Program-made: the position numbers and the translations under genes
Shown here: one piece after another, positions 11,516 through 23,046 of the stretch
Position numbering within the stretch: position 1 is the first letter of the stretch
Layout of the letters: each line of letters opens with the position of its first letter
Notes under the pieces: model-generated
What the model saw: the letters and a program-made list of their open reading frames with translations, nothing else
Databases searched by the model: none
Told to the model about the DNA's origin: nothing
From: Helianthus annuus
Taxonomy: Eukaryota; Streptophyta; Magnoliopsida; Asterales; Asteraceae
Assembly: GCF_002127325.2 (NCBI RefSeq)
Contig: NC_035440.2
Location: forward strand, 71,237,819 to 71,301,818
DNA length: 64,000 bases
Reading direction: 5' to 3'

Positions 11516-12221
11516 AACTTAAAGCAAACCCTAGTTGCACAGAAAACGTAATATACGTAACGTAACAGCACATTTCATATGATCAAAACCCTAATCGATC
11601 TTACATATTGCAGGAATCATAAGGTCAATCGATGATTACAACAACTATCATAAAATGAGCGATCCATCAAGCATACAACTAATCATCATCGTAATTACAA
11701 TGATTCAGAATCAAATCAATAATCACAGCCTATCACATGAAGAACTAGGGTTTCAATATCAATCAATCAACAATTAACATCAAACAATGATTAAACAATT
11801 ACCTTGATTGATTCTAAATGGATTAGAAGATTAAACTTGTTGCAAGAGACTTGTGAAGCCAAGAATGATGAGAAGGTGATTGTAGAGAGGATTAGGGAAT
11901 GTGAGAGTACGTGTTTTGATTCTTGTGATGATTAGTGAATGATTAGGGAATGAGATTAGGGTTAAGTATGATTTAGATTTCACTAATAACTCTTTACACC
12001 CTTAGTTACTAGATTTTACAATAGTACACCATCACAAACAGTTTCACAGTTTCACCACCAAGTTTATGCTTTTGACAAGTCTATCACAATTAACACATAT
12101 ACTTAACTGAATAAAAAACGTTACAGTTTCACAGCAAACTAATTGTGCAAGCAAACAATTAAACAATCAATAAACGTGCAATAAATGAGAAATAGAAATC
12201 TTGGAAATTCGAGTTGTCACA

Positions 12222-12362
12222 TTATCCCCAACTTAAAAGAAATTTCGTCCCGAAATTTGGTACGCACTCACTAAGGAAGCTAGGTAAGCTGTATTGTTTA
12301 CTGGTTTTCCTGGGGTGTCACATCATCCCCCCGTTGATTTGGAATTTCGTCCCGAAATTCCG
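12222..12362 (-). promoter_or_regulatory. E3 polypurine tract with a duplicated LTR-start unit
   Basis: On the minus strand the true tract (TTGGGGATAA) precedes the LTR start at 12221. Exactly 101 bp upstream a second unit has the same make-up: an inverted repeat AATTTCGGGACGAAATT, a G-rich tract and TGTGACA (at 12322). E5 and E10 show the same 101-bp spacing. Confidence 0.8.
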
Positions 12363-12600
12363 CAGTAGTAGCTTCAGTCTCAGTAGTGGTTGCATTGGTT
12401 CCGAAAAACTGGCGGTATTTTTCTGTCATCTGGTCTTCGCGTTCCCAGGTGTACTCTGGGCCACGTTTGGAGTTCCAACGAACTCGAACAAGAGGGATTC
12501 TCTTGTGTTTGAGGACCTTAACATCCCGGTCCGTGATTTCAACTGGCTCCTCGACGAACTGCAACCGCTCGTCGATAGTGAGTTTCCTTGAAAGGAATTA
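12298..12600 (-). pseudogene. chromodomain at the end of E3 pol
   Basis: The frame [30 protein letters not shown]...GPEYTWEREDQM is a chromodomain of the kind fused to chromovirus integrases, thought to steer insertion to marked chromatin. It lies in a different frame from the integrase. A small indel near 12600 separates it from the integrase end at [13 protein letters not shown]. Confidence 0.88.
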
Positions 12601-14506
12601 TGAGAGTCTCATCTGACAGGCACTTCTTCAGATTCGACACGTGTAATCCGTTGTGAACTGCACCGAGTTCAGCTGGTAGGTTTAGTCTGTAGGCTACTGG
12701 GCCTATTCTTTCAGTGATTTCGAACGGTCCAACATACCGTGGATTGAGTTTGCCTCGTTTACCAAATCGAACCACACCCTTCCAGGGTGAGACTTCAAGT
12801 AAAACCCGGTCCCCGACCTGAAATTCCAATGGCTTCCTACACTTATCCGCGTAGGCTTTCTGACGGTCGCGTGCTGCCGCCATGCGTTGTAGTATTTGTG
12901 CAATCTTTTCCGTGGCGTCCACTACAATCTCTGGACCCGTGATCTGACTATCCCCCACCTCTGCCCAACAGAGAGGTGACCGGCATTTACGTCCGTACAA
13001 TGCCTCGAATGGAGCGGCTTGTATGCTGGTGTGATAACTGTTATTGTACGAAAACTCCACTAAAGGGAGATGTTTTTCCCAGCTGTTGCCGAAATCGATA
13101 ACACATGCCCGAAGCATGTCTTCTAGGGTTTGTATCGTTCGCTCAGACTGCCCATCCGTCTGAGGATGATATGCTGTGCTCATGTCTAATCGTGAGCCGA
13201 AAGATTTGTGTATCGCTTGCCATAGCCCTGACATGAATCGTGCATCCCGATCCGAAATGATGGAGGTGGGCACCCCGTGCCTTGAAACAACTTCTTTAAG
13301 ATAAACGTCTGCGAGGGTGGAGAACTTATCTGTTTCCTTAATAGCCAGGAAGTGTGCAGACTTGGTGAGTCGGTCCACGATCACCCATATAGTATCATTC
13401 CCACGCTGGGATCTGGGTAGGCCTGTAACAAAATCCATGGAAATTTCTTCCCATTTCCATTGCGGTATCCTGGGTTGCTGAAGTAGGCCCGCTGGTTTCT
13501 GATACTCCACTTTGACTTTTTCACATGTCAAACATTTGCCGACGTAGGTTGCAATGTGGGCCTTCATGCTAGGCCACCAGTATGTAGTTCTGATGTCGTG
13601 GTACATTTTATCCGACCCTAGATGTACCGAGTAGCGAGATTTGTGAGCTTCGTCCATTACAAGCTCTCGTAAGCCGCCATAAAGTGGGACCCCAATACGC
13701 CCCGTTACATAGAATGCACCGTCTTCCTTTTGTTCCATTCGTTGCCTTGAGCCGCGTAAAGCTTCAGCTTTGACGCTTTCGGGTTTCAATGCTTCTATCT
13801 GAGCAGTTCGTATCTGTGCAGGAAGACTGGACTGGATAGTGAGCTGCAAGGCTCGTACGCGCCTAGGTAAGGTGTCTTTTCGACTGAGAGCGTCAGCCAC
13901 AACATTGGCTTTGCGTGGATGGTACTTGATGGCGCATTCGTAATCATTAAGTAACTCGACCCATCGTCGTTGACGCATGTTCAATTCCTTCTGCTTGAAG
14001 ATATGCTCGAGACTCCTGTGATCGGTGTAAATTGTGCACTTGGTACCGTACAGGTAGTGTCGCCATATCTTGAGCACAAAAACAACAGCTCCCAGCTCTA
14101 AATCGTGCGTCGTGTAATTCCGTTCATGAACTTTGAGTTGACGAGAGGCGTAGGCAATAACTTTATCCCGCTGCATCAATACACAACCAAGCCCCTGTAT
14201 CGACGCGTCACAATAGACCACAAAATCATCCTTGCCCTCTGGCAATGAGAGAATAGGTGCGCTGCAAAGCCTATCCTTTAAGTACTGAAAAGCGGTTTCC
14301 TGGGAATCTCCCCAACGGTAGGTAACACCTTTCTGTGTCAGCATAGTAAGCGGCTGTGCGATCTTCGAAAAGTCTTTGGTGAATCGTCTGTAATATCCCG
14401 CCAAACCCAAGAATTGGCGTATTTCCGTTGGTGTACGCGGTGCAGGCCAGTTCCTGATCGAATCTACCTTGGATGGATCGACATGAATCCCATCCCTGTT
14501 CACCAC
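12539..14506 (-). pseudogene. E3 RT thumb, RNase H and integrase
   Basis: In order: RT connection ([11 protein letters not shown]), RNase H ([35 protein letters not shown]), integrase zinc finger ([10 protein letters not shown] to CLTCEKVK) and core with Asp in SMDFVTG, Asp in ISDRDARF and Glu in GQSERTIQ. The C-terminal domain follows ([32 protein letters not shown]). RNase H and integrase residues look intact. It is split from the RT palm by a TAG at 14534-14536. Confidence 0.92.
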
Positions 14507-14533
14507 ATGGCCTAAGAAGTGGACTTCGCGAAG

Positions 14534-14971
14534 CTAGAAGTCGCATTTTGAAAACTTTGCGTACAGTTGCTCCTTTCGAAGAAGTTCCAAGATAAGACGT
14601 AAGTGCTGCTCGTGCTCCTCCTGACTCTTGGAGTAGATCAGAATGTCGTTGATGAAGACAATGACGAACTTGTCAAGATAGGGTTTGCACACCATGTTCA
14701 TAAGATCCATGAAGACTGCAGGCGCGTTCGTAAGCCCAAATGGCATGACTAGGAACTCGTAATGGCTGCAGCGAGTTCTGAATGTTGTCTTGGAGACGTC
14801 CTCATCCCGGACTCTCAGCTGATGATAACCAGACCTTAGATCAACCTTGGAGTAGTAACTCGACCCTTGCAACTGGTCGAATAAGTCGTCAATGCGTGGA
14901 AGAGGATAACGGTTCTTCACTGTGACCTTGTTCAGTTCGCGGTAATCAATTTCACATCCTGAAGGTGCCAT
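14534..14971 (-). pseudogene. E3 RT palm
   Basis: This is the RT palm from [18 protein letters not shown] through [12 protein letters not shown] and [12 protein letters not shown] to the catalytic box. The box reads FIND where E5 has FIDD, so the first catalytic Asp is Asn. The frame ends at TAG in place of the Trp of CDFWLREV and continues in the same frame as the next part. One extra A near 14960 shifts it from the upstream fingers. Confidence 0.9.
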
Positions 14972-15544
14972 CCTTCTTTTTCACAGATAATTGGTATCCA
15001 AGAGTTCTTGTAGCTCCCCAAGGCGAAGAGATAGGTCGGATAAATCCCTTATCCAAGATTTCTTGTAGCTGCGTCGATAGTTCTTCCGATTCTGGTGGAG
15101 CTAAGCAATACGGTGCTCGAGCTATGGGTGCTGCTCCTGGAGCGAGCTCGATTTGAAATTCGACCTGACGATGAGGCGGTAGACTAGGTAAATCTTTAGG
15201 AAAAACCTGAGGTAAGTCGCGTACAACTGGATGGTCTTCCAACTTCTTTTCTTTCGCTGATGCGTCAGTAACAAGAGCCAAAATTGCGGTGTGGCCCTTC
15301 CGCAAACATTTCTGAGCCTTCAAGAAAGAGGTGATGCCAACCACAGCACCACTCTTGTCGCCTTGAACTTCGAGAGGTTCTTGACCAGAACGAGGAATGC
15401 GAACAATCTTTTCTTTGCATAGGATTTCTGCTTGATGTTGCTGCTGGCGATTCCGATTTGCAGGCCGTGGGCTCCTGAATCCTTAGCTTCATGGCCCATT
15501 TTGAGACACCTCTGGCAACATCCCTCATTGCACTAACCACCGTG
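14952..15544 (-). pseudogene. E3 protease remnant to RT fingers, with deletion
   Basis: Two overlapping frames (15265-15540 and 14952-15344) hold the end of the protease linker ([28 protein letters not shown]) and the RT start ([30 protein letters not shown]). The protease active-site segment and later zinc knuckles seen in E4 and E5 are missing. Sequence jumps from just after a zinc knuckle (about 15490) to the post-protease linker. Confidence 0.82.
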
Positions 15545-15560
15545 GTGTCTGTTGCATTAG

Positions 15561-16528
15561 TTACACATTGGGTGAATTCCCGATATCCACCCTGCCCCTG
15601 ACCACCAAAAGTTGGCTGACTCGGCTCTGGTGATCACTATTCTTGCGCTGCTGCTGTGCTTGAGACTGAACGGTAGCGGAACCCTTGCTGGAATACCCAT
15701 CCCATTTCCGCTTGTTGTCGCTAGGAGTAGCGGGAGTAGCAGAAGTGGTAGCGGTAGTAATAGCGCTGATACAACTAGGCAGCATGTTCTGTTCCACTGC
15801 CTGATCCGTGAGGCGATGAGCAAGACACTGAATGTCTTGGATATTGTCGAGGTTAGCCGATGCAGCATGGCTCTGAATCTCTGAGGCTAAACCCTTGAGG
15901 TACAATTTGATACGCTTGCTTGGAAGGTCCACCATGGTTGGACACAAGATAGCCAGTTCGTTCGACCGTTTCGTATAAGCATCACTTTCTGACCCCGTCA
16001 TTTTCAAATGGTAAAGCTCCACTTCCAACTTGTGGATGTCATCACGCGTGCAGTATTTCCTTTTAATGCGTTCTTTGAATTCATTCCAGGGAGTGGCGTT
16101 AGCAGCTGTCAACCCTAGTATCTGTACCTGCGCGTTCCACCAGGTTAGCGCGATTCCTTCCAAAGTACCAGTGGCGTACTTGACCCTGCGAGCCTCAGGG
16201 CATTCACACATCTCGAATACTGACTCGAGCTTCCCAAATTAATGGAGTAGTCCCACTGCTCCTTCTGTGCCACTGAATGTGCTTGGATGACAGTCCATGA
16301 AGTTCTTGAATGTGCAGACAGGTTGCTGTGCGTTCCGACCCGTTGCGCGAGAAAGTTAGGTCAAGGTTAAGCGCGAGAGTTGGGTCACGAGAGTAGGATC
16401 TAACATCCTAGGATAGGTCTGGAATAGCAGGTTATACCTCTTGCTTGTGCGGCTGCAAGCGCCGCAACAACTTGTTCGTTAATGAGAGCCATCAACTGGG
16501 CTTGAGTCATGTCAACAAGTCCAGACAT
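15561..16528 (-). pseudogene. E3 gag with a 98-bp intron
   Basis: The start is taken at ATG 16528-16526 (MSGLVDMTQ), the position conserved in E4, E5 and E10. Exon 1 is 91 nt and ends at 16438. The intron runs 16437-16340. Exon 2 holds the capsid-like core (FEMCECPEARRVKYATGTLEG, TWWNAQVQ, ATPWNEFKERIKRKYC). The acceptor AG, intact in E4 and E5, is GG here (16341-16340), so splicing is probably lost. A stop codon and frameshift end the gag frame near 15561, before the zinc knuckles. Confidence 0.83.
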
Positions 16529-16833
16529 GATCGAGTAGTAAAGGTAGCATAAGTATGAATGGTTCGCGAGTAGTGCGATGACAGAAAAGTGTAGGCACAT
16601 AGGTGTTCTCAAGCAGTAACAAGTAGTGAGCAAAGTAATGTAAGCATACTACGAGCAAAGTTCTATGCAATTCTAGCATGTAGGCAATAAACATAAACCT
16701 TATTACCTAGGATGTCGAGTCTTGCACGTGGAGCGAAGCGTCATTGTGGATCGTTGAGAGCACTGTTGTGGTTATAGTCTGGTTTTAATAAAAACGTTTT
16801 CCCTATATTAAAACCAAGTTCTCTATAACCAAT

Positions 16834-16846
16834 GGCTCTGATACCA
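16834..16846 (-). promoter_or_regulatory. primer-binding site, initiator tRNA-Met (E3)
   Basis: Minus-strand TGGTATCAGAGCC lies three bases inside the 5' LTR end. It matches the 3' end of initiator tRNA-Met. The same site occurs in E5, E10 and E11. Confidence 0.93.
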
Positions 16847-16849
16847 ATC

Positions 16850-19463
16850 TGTCACACCCCCAAAATCCACACGCGGAGTACCACCGCTAGGAGGCGTGAC
16901 ATGACCAGGATCAAGCCACCAATCATATCGAACAATATAAATAATTAAAGAAAATTCATAAACCCAATTCAATACAATTGATGTTCCAACAAAACATAGT
17001 TTAAGTAGCGGAAGCATGTAAGTAACCCAACATAGTTAATAGTTTTAAATGTCATAACAGTTCAACATAGAAATCACGATCCTTGTCCACAACGACCGTG
17101 CCTCCAGTACAAGCTCCATAAGTACCTAAGGTTCTGCAAGGCATGCAGCAATGAGTCAACAACTAGTTGAGCGAGTTCACAGTTAACAGTTCAGTAATAG
17201 TATAGTGTGAGTAGTAGTATGTTCGTTCGTCATGTCATGTATCGTATTAGTTTCCATCGCGGCCTCCCAGGCAGGTATGCGAAGATATTAGGGGATGTTC
17301 ATCCCGAGTATTCTAGACTAGGTTTATCTGTATCGCGGCCTACCAGGCAGGTGTGCGAAGATTAGTAAATTGCAGTTCGCGGCCTTCCAAAGGCAGGTGT
17401 GCGAAGATTAGTAAATTGCAGTTCGCGGCCTTCCAAAGGCAGGTGTGCGAAGTCAGTCATAATATCGCGGCCAACCCTTGGCAGGTGTGCGAAGATCAGT
17501 TCAACAAGTGTTACTAGTCTAGTCATAGTTCTATCAGCGGAGTATATACAATAGTTCATCAAATCCCATTCCCACCCGGGAACCCCATGCCTTGGCTGTG
17601 TGAACTCACCTTGGTTTGCTCGGTATGCTAGGTTATGCACTCACAGGTAATCAGTCAAGTCCTATTTTGTGCACGTATAATAATCAGTTTCGAATTAGCA
17701 ATATTTCACATGTAATCTATGTCACAAAGTGTGTTCAAGCAATCATCGTCATGCAACTCCTAACAGTTATATTTCACATTCATCCAAATATGCATCATAT
17801 GGTAGAGTGCTTGATCATTTCTAACGTAGTTAATCAATAACACGCTTTACGGATCATCAGGTTAACAACAGTTGCATGCTTTACATGTCTGACGATTATC
17901 ACGTATACAGTTCAATCAACATCGCACCATTTATGTTCGACAGGGTTATCATGCAATTTACATACTTCATTCAGTTAACGCACTTAACGGAACTCATACA
18001 CTGGCAATGTTACATGTCTAACAGGACATAATTGGCTAACGTGTTAACAAACGTTAAATGCACTTCCTTAACCAAGTCACGTAATGAAAGAGTTAAATAA
18101 TTTAGCTAAGTAAACAACCTACCAGATGTTTATAGACTTAACAGGATTAACCATTAAACTCGGACTCACATAATAACCAAACTCGGCCAAGTGCTATCTT
18201 AGATCAAAAGCTCGGACACACTTGTTACAAGCAAAAACTCGGGAAACAAGGACATGAAAAGTCGGACCAGGGTAGAGCACCAAAAAGTCGGACCCATGGG
18301 GAGTGGGGATCAAAACTCGGACTATGGGCATGACTCAACAAAGTCGGACCAAGTGAGGATGGTTAAAAACTCGGACATCATTTCATGTTTAAAGGCCGGA
18401 CCATTGTGTTTATTAAAAAGCTCGGACATCTTGTTAGCTGATGAAACTCGGACAAGGTAGCTTATCAAGAACCTCGGACAACATAGTTTATCAAGAAACT
18501 CAGACATCATAGATAGTTAACCAAAGTCAGGCATTCACAACATATCAAAAACATCGGACCTATCCCCTTACATAACAAAGTCGGACTATGTCCATTACTA
18601 AACAAGGAAACTCGGACCAATTCATATCCAAAAACTCGGACCATAAGATGCTCATGAAACTCGGACATCCTCATTTAATCAACAAAGATCGGACATCATG
18701 TGGGGATAAAACTCGGACCATATGCTATTGTTAAAGGTCGGACTAATTAACAAAACTTAAAGCAAACCCTAGTTGCACAGAAAACGTAATATACGTAACG
18801 TAACAGCACATTTCATATGATCAAAACCCTAATCGATCTTACATATTGCAGGAATCATAAGGTCAATCGATGATTACAACAACTATCATAAAATGAGCGA
18901 TCCATCAAGCATACAACTAATCATCATCGTAATTACAATGATTCAGAATCAAATCAATAATCACAGCCTATCACATGAAGAACTAGGGTTTCAATATCAA
19001 TCAATCAATCAACAATTAACATCAAACAATGATTAAACAATTACCTTGATTGATTCTAAATGGATTAGAAGATTAAACTTGTTGCAAGAGACTTGTGAAG
19101 CCAAGAATGATGAGAAGGTGATTGTAGAGAGGATTAGGGAATGAGAGAGTACGTGTTTTGATTCTTGTGATGATTAGTGAATGATTAGGGAATGAGATTA
19201 GGGTTAAGTATGATTTAGATTTCACTAATAACTCTTTACACCCTTAGTTACTAGATTTTACAATAGTACACCATCACAAACAGTTTCACAGTTTCACCAC
19301 CAAGTTTATGCTTTTGACAAGTCTATCACAATTAACACATATACTTAACTGAATAAAAAACGTTACAGTTTCACAGCAAACTAATTGTGCAAGCAAACAA
19401 TTAAACAATCAATAAACTAGCAATAAATGCGAAATAGAAATCTTGGAAATTCGAGTTGTCACA
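16850..19463 (-). repeat. 5' LTR of E3
   Basis: It begins TGTGACAACTCG at 19463 and ends at 16850 next to the primer site. It is the near-identical partner of 9612-12221. The leader intron candidate lies at 17609-17134 and the AACTCGGAC field at about 18158-18753. Confidence 0.93.
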
Positions 19464-20439
19464 TAGACCGTGGAGATATGAATGGTGAAAATCTTTTATT
19501 TTATATAGACAATAAAATAACGCCAAGACACCACTGACAAAGGATAAGGAAGATTCACCTTCAACATAAGAAACTAGTTATTAAAGTCATTAATACATAA
19601 CCAAATAAAAAGTGCGAAAAGATTAAAAATAAAAAAGTATTCCACTAGACACTTGTCTTCACCAAGTGATGTAAGAGACTTAGGCAAACATGGCCTTTGA
19701 TTGTCAAGAACTCTTACGATCAATCTTGGATCCCGAGACTACTCACACACTCTATGATGGATGATGGATGATGGATGATGGTGGTGGATTTGGGTTGTGA
19801 TGGTGGTGGTGGGTGGGTGAAGTGTGAGAGAGGTGGTATGCCAAGGGATGGTTTGCAAATGAGCCAAGCACCCCTATTTATAGCCTACACAGAAGCTCGG
19901 GCATGGCCCCGTGTCCATTGGGCACGGCCCCGTGTCCACCGACCTTGTCTTTCTTCATTAATTGCACTTTGTCTGCATTAGTTGACCACGCCCCCGTGTC
20001 CACTGGGCACGACCCCGTGTGCAGAAGCGTATCTGTACTATGAATATTTTCCTAGATTCTGCGAATCTTAGAGTTGACCACGGGCCCGTGTCCGCTGGGC
20101 ACGTCCCCGTGGTGGGTGATAGATGCTTCTACAACTTTGTCTTTTCTGCAGACACTTGGGCACGCCCCCGTGCTCATTGAGCACGGGGCGTGTTCAGCCT
20201 TCTGTTCTCTTGTTTCTGCTTGGGAAGATGTTGTCGGGGGGTCGGGCATGCCACGTTTGTTCCTTTTCTTGTATTTATGTTAGATTTAGCTGCCTTTTTG
20301 CTTCTTTTGTTCATTTGAGCTCATTTAATTCTGAAAATACAAAAGGAAGACAAAAACACACTTTTTCCAACATTAGTACTAAAAAAGGGTTAGTTTTATG
20401 CCACATTTGATATAATTTATATGTTGCATTTTGCCCACA
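19464..20439 (-). repeat. 5' LTR of E2, promoter-proximal segment
   Basis: The first five bases, TAGAC, are the right copy of the E3 target duplication. This is the U3/R part of the Athila LTR, ending (as LTR start) with TGTGGGCAAAATGC at 20439. A minus-strand TATA box lies at 19875-19882. Four word pairs of the CACGGCCCCGTG type lie just upstream of it (about 19900-20190). A GATG-rich simple stretch is at 19753-19815. Confidence 0.88.
19900..20190 (-). repeat. paired Athila promoter words (E2 LTR)
   Basis: Four pairs, near 19902-19940, 19982-20022, 20076-20112 and 20158-20195. Each pair consists of two CACGG-SS-CCGTG words about 8 bases apart. Confidence 0.85.
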
Positions 20440-20696
20440 TCACAGACTATAACCTGTTCAGTGCTCAACGATCTACAACGACGCTTCGCTCCATGTGCAA
20501 GACTCAATACAATAGGTGATATGGTTTATATTTGTATTGCCTGCCTGTTAGTTTAAATAATGCATTGATCATGGTATGCTTGGTTAGCGTAATAACTGTT
20601 GCTTGAAACCCTATGTGCTTACTCTCTTCTGTCATCGCATATCTTCCACACCTCTACATCACCATTCTTACTTGAGTTTCTTTCGATGTGAAGATC

Positions 20697-21399
20697 ATGA
20701 GTGGACGACTCAACTTGACTCAAGCCCAGCTGATGGCTCTAATCAACGAACGAGTTGCTGAGGCTCTCGCAGCAGCTCAAGCAGGAGGTATAGCCTGCTA
20801 TTTCGACTTATCCTAGGATGTTTAGATCATACCCTCATGAACCAACTCTCGTGCTTAACCTTGTCCTTTATTTCTCGCGCGACAGGTCAAGATGCTCAGC
20901 CTCCCGTGTGTACGTTCAAGACCTTCAGTGGTTCGAGAAGATCGAATCTGTTTTCGAAATGTGTGAATGCCCTGTTTCCAGTAGGGTAAAGTTTGCTATG
21001 GGAACACTCGAAGGCGGTGCGTTAACTTGGTGGAACGCACAGGTGCAAATGCTAGGGTTGGCAGTTGCTAATGCCACCCCATGGAATGACTTTAAGGATC
21101 TGATCAAAGAAGAATATTGTCATCATAATGATATTCACAAGCTGGAAATGGAGTTTTACAATCTGAAGATGACGGGATCTGAAATCGAAGTGTATACCAA
21201 GAGATCGAACGAAATAGCTGCTTTGTGTCCCACCATGGTAGATCCTCCCTGCAAACGTATTGGGCTATATCTCAAGGGTTTACTACCAGAAATCCAAAGC
21301 ATGGTAACAGCGGCGAACCTCCCCACAATCCTGCAGGTCATACGGCTCTCCCACCGCCTCACTGATCAGGCAGTCGAGCAAAACAGGCTGCCAAGGTGA
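20697..21399 (+). pseudogene. E4 gag with a 98-bp intron
   Basis: ATG at 20697 (MSGRLNLTQAQL). Exon 1 is 91 nt, to 20787. A GT-AG intron lies at 20788-20885 (GGAG|GTATAG to GACAG|GTCAAG), and exon 2 follows in phase. Joining the exons keeps the frame into AQPPVCTFK. Exon 2 then lacks part of the usual N-terminal capsid segment and resumes at WFEKIESVFEMCECP. The capsid-like part (TWWNAQVQMLG, KLEMEFYNLKMTGSE) is recognisable. The frame ends at TGA 21397-21399. Confidence 0.85.
20788..20885 (+). other. 98-bp intron in E4 gag
   Basis: It has GT and AG ends, a pyrimidine-rich 3' part and phase 1, and the same length and place as in E3 and E5. Its content is related among the three. Confidence 0.72.
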
Positions 21400-22139
21400 A
21401 TTAGTTCTACCACTACCTCTGATGCTCCTAGCGATAACAAGCGCAAATGGGATGGAAACTCAAGCAAGGGTTCAACTTGTGTTCAGTCTCAGTCTCAGTA
21501 GCGAAGGACTGACGACTACAAGGGCCCTAGTCCACAACCTTCCAGTAACCAAGGTCAGAGCGGATACAAGGGAAATCACCCCAAATGCAATCGCTGTAAC
21601 TTGCACCAAAGCAGGCCGTGTAGCAAGGGCAACTATCAGAGATGTAACAAACCAATTCATGCAGCAAAAGATTGCAGGAGTCTTTATCCTGCGAATCAGA
21701 GGCGATAAAACAGCAGCAGACACCGCAGAACCAGCCCCAACAGCAGCAGCAGAGGGGTAACAATAAAGGATGTTTCCAGTGTGGTGCTGAGGGCCACTTT
21801 AAAAGAGACTGCCCCCAGCTGAACCAGAACAACAACAACCAGGAGAATGGAAACAACAGGGATAACAATGACGGTAATGGTGCCAGGGGACGTGCTTTTG
21901 TGATTGGTCAGGGTGATGCGAGGAACGATCCCAATGCCGTGACGGGTAAGTTCCTACTGGATGATTTCTTTGTTTTAGTTCTATTTGATTCGGGTGCCGA
22001 TACTAGTTACGTGTCCATAAGAGTTAGTCAGATGCTTAAGCGTACCCCAATTCCCTTGAACACCAAGAATGTTGTAGAACTAGCTAATGGTAAAAGTCTT
22101 GAGGCCACACATATAGTTAGGGTTGTAATCTCGTTCTAG
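21400..22139 (+). pseudogene. E4 zinc knuckles and protease
   Basis: The frame from 21672 has a CFQCGAEGHFKRDC zinc knuckle, an Asn/Gln-rich linker and the protease active site LFDSGADTSYVS. The DSG triplet is intact. The zone 21400-21670 codes for earlier knuckles in shifted frames. The frame ends at 22139 shortly after ANGKSLEATHIV. Confidence 0.85.
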
Positions 22140-23046
22140 CTGGTCAGACCTTCCCTATCGATCTTATCCCCATCGTTCTTGGTAGTTTCGACATCGTCAT
22201 TGGAATGGATTGGTTATCTCAACATCGAGCAGAAATACTCTGTAAGGAGAAAATTGTCCGCATCCCTCGTCCTGGCGAAGAACCTCTCATTATTCGTGGT
22301 GATAAGAGTGGTGCTGTCATGGGCATCATCTCTTTCCTTAAGGCCCAGAAGTGTTTTCGAAAGGGCCACACTGCTATTGTAGCCCTCGTTACCGACATCT
22401 CAGCGAAAGAGAAGAAGATAGATGACATTCTGATTGTACGTGACTTTCCTGAGGTTTTCCCTGAGGAATTACCTGGTCTTCCGCCTCATCGTCAAGTCGA
22501 ATTTCAAATCGAGCTGTTCCTGGAGCAGCACCAATAGCTCGTGCACCTTATCGCTTAGCCCCATCTAAACTAGAAGAATTATCAGCGCAACTACAAGAGT
22601 TCCTGGACAAGGGATTCATTCGTCCTAGCTCTTCGCCCTGGGGAGCCCCAATTCTGTTTGTGAAGAAGAAAGACGGTACCTTCTGAATGTGTATAGACTA
22701 TCGCGAACTCAACAAGGTGACCGTGAAGAATCGTTATCCTCTTCCTTGTATAGATGACTTGTTCGACCAGTTGCAAGGGTCGAGCTTCTACTCTAAGATT
22801 GATCTGAGATTGGGCTATCATCAGTTGAGGGTCCGAGACGAGGACATCTCCAAGACAGCATTCAGGACTCGTTACGGACACTACGAGTTTCTGGTTATGC
22901 CTTTCGGGCTGACAAACGCACCTGCGGTCTTCATGGATCTTATGAACCGAGTGTGCAAACCTTACTTAGATAAATTTGTTATTGTTTTCATCGATAACAT
23001 TCTGATCAATTCCAAAAGTCAGGAGGAACACGAGCGTCATCTATGA
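22140..23046 (+). pseudogene. E4 protease end and RT
   Basis: Frames at 22205-22537 and 22687-23046 hold the post-protease linker ([19 protein letters not shown]), the RT start and the palm ([28 protein letters not shown]). The catalytic box reads FIDN, with Asn for the second Asp. A TGA at 22684-22686 and another at 23044-23046 break the frame; at the second, E5 has CGA. Confidence 0.86.

Larger units (their letters stand above)
9612..12221 (-). repeat. 3' LTR of E3
   Basis: On the minus strand it starts TGTGACAACTCG at 12221 and ends GGGGGTGTGACA at 9612. It contains the AACTCGGAC word field (about 10920-11510), a candidate intron (10371 down to 9896) and, in that intron, five GCGGCC...GGCAGGT...GCGAAG units (10018-10258). 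Confidence 0.93.
9612..19463 (-). mobile_element. E3: complete Tekay-type chromovirus, 9852 bp
   Basis: Both LTRs, both target duplications, primer site and gag-pol order are present on the minus strand. LTRs are 2610 bp (left, 3') and 2614 bp (right, 5'). The size difference is one extra ATCA unit near 19005. I count about 20 substitutions between them by eye, under 1 percent, so the insertion is young. The lineage call rests on the RT-RNase H-integrase order followed by a chromodomain (12298-12600). Confidence 0.93.
3268..20439 (-). mobile_element. E2: Athila-like Ty3/gypsy element, interrupted by E3
   Basis: Reading on the minus strand from the right: 5' LTR (20439 down to 8822, split by E3), tRNA-Asp primer site, leader, tyrosine-rich gag-like frame, protease-like region, RT, RNase H, integrase and a 3' non-coding part cut by E1. 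The 3' LTR must lie left of the window. The right end is followed by TCACA (20440-20444), then by chromovirus E4 sequence, so E2 inserted into E4. E8 is a second member of the family. Confidence 0.88.

Noticed and set aside
19753..19815. GATG microsatellite as an independent locus
   Set aside because: A matching simple stretch occurs at the same place in the other Athila LTR (39865-39930, reversed), so it is part of the LTR.
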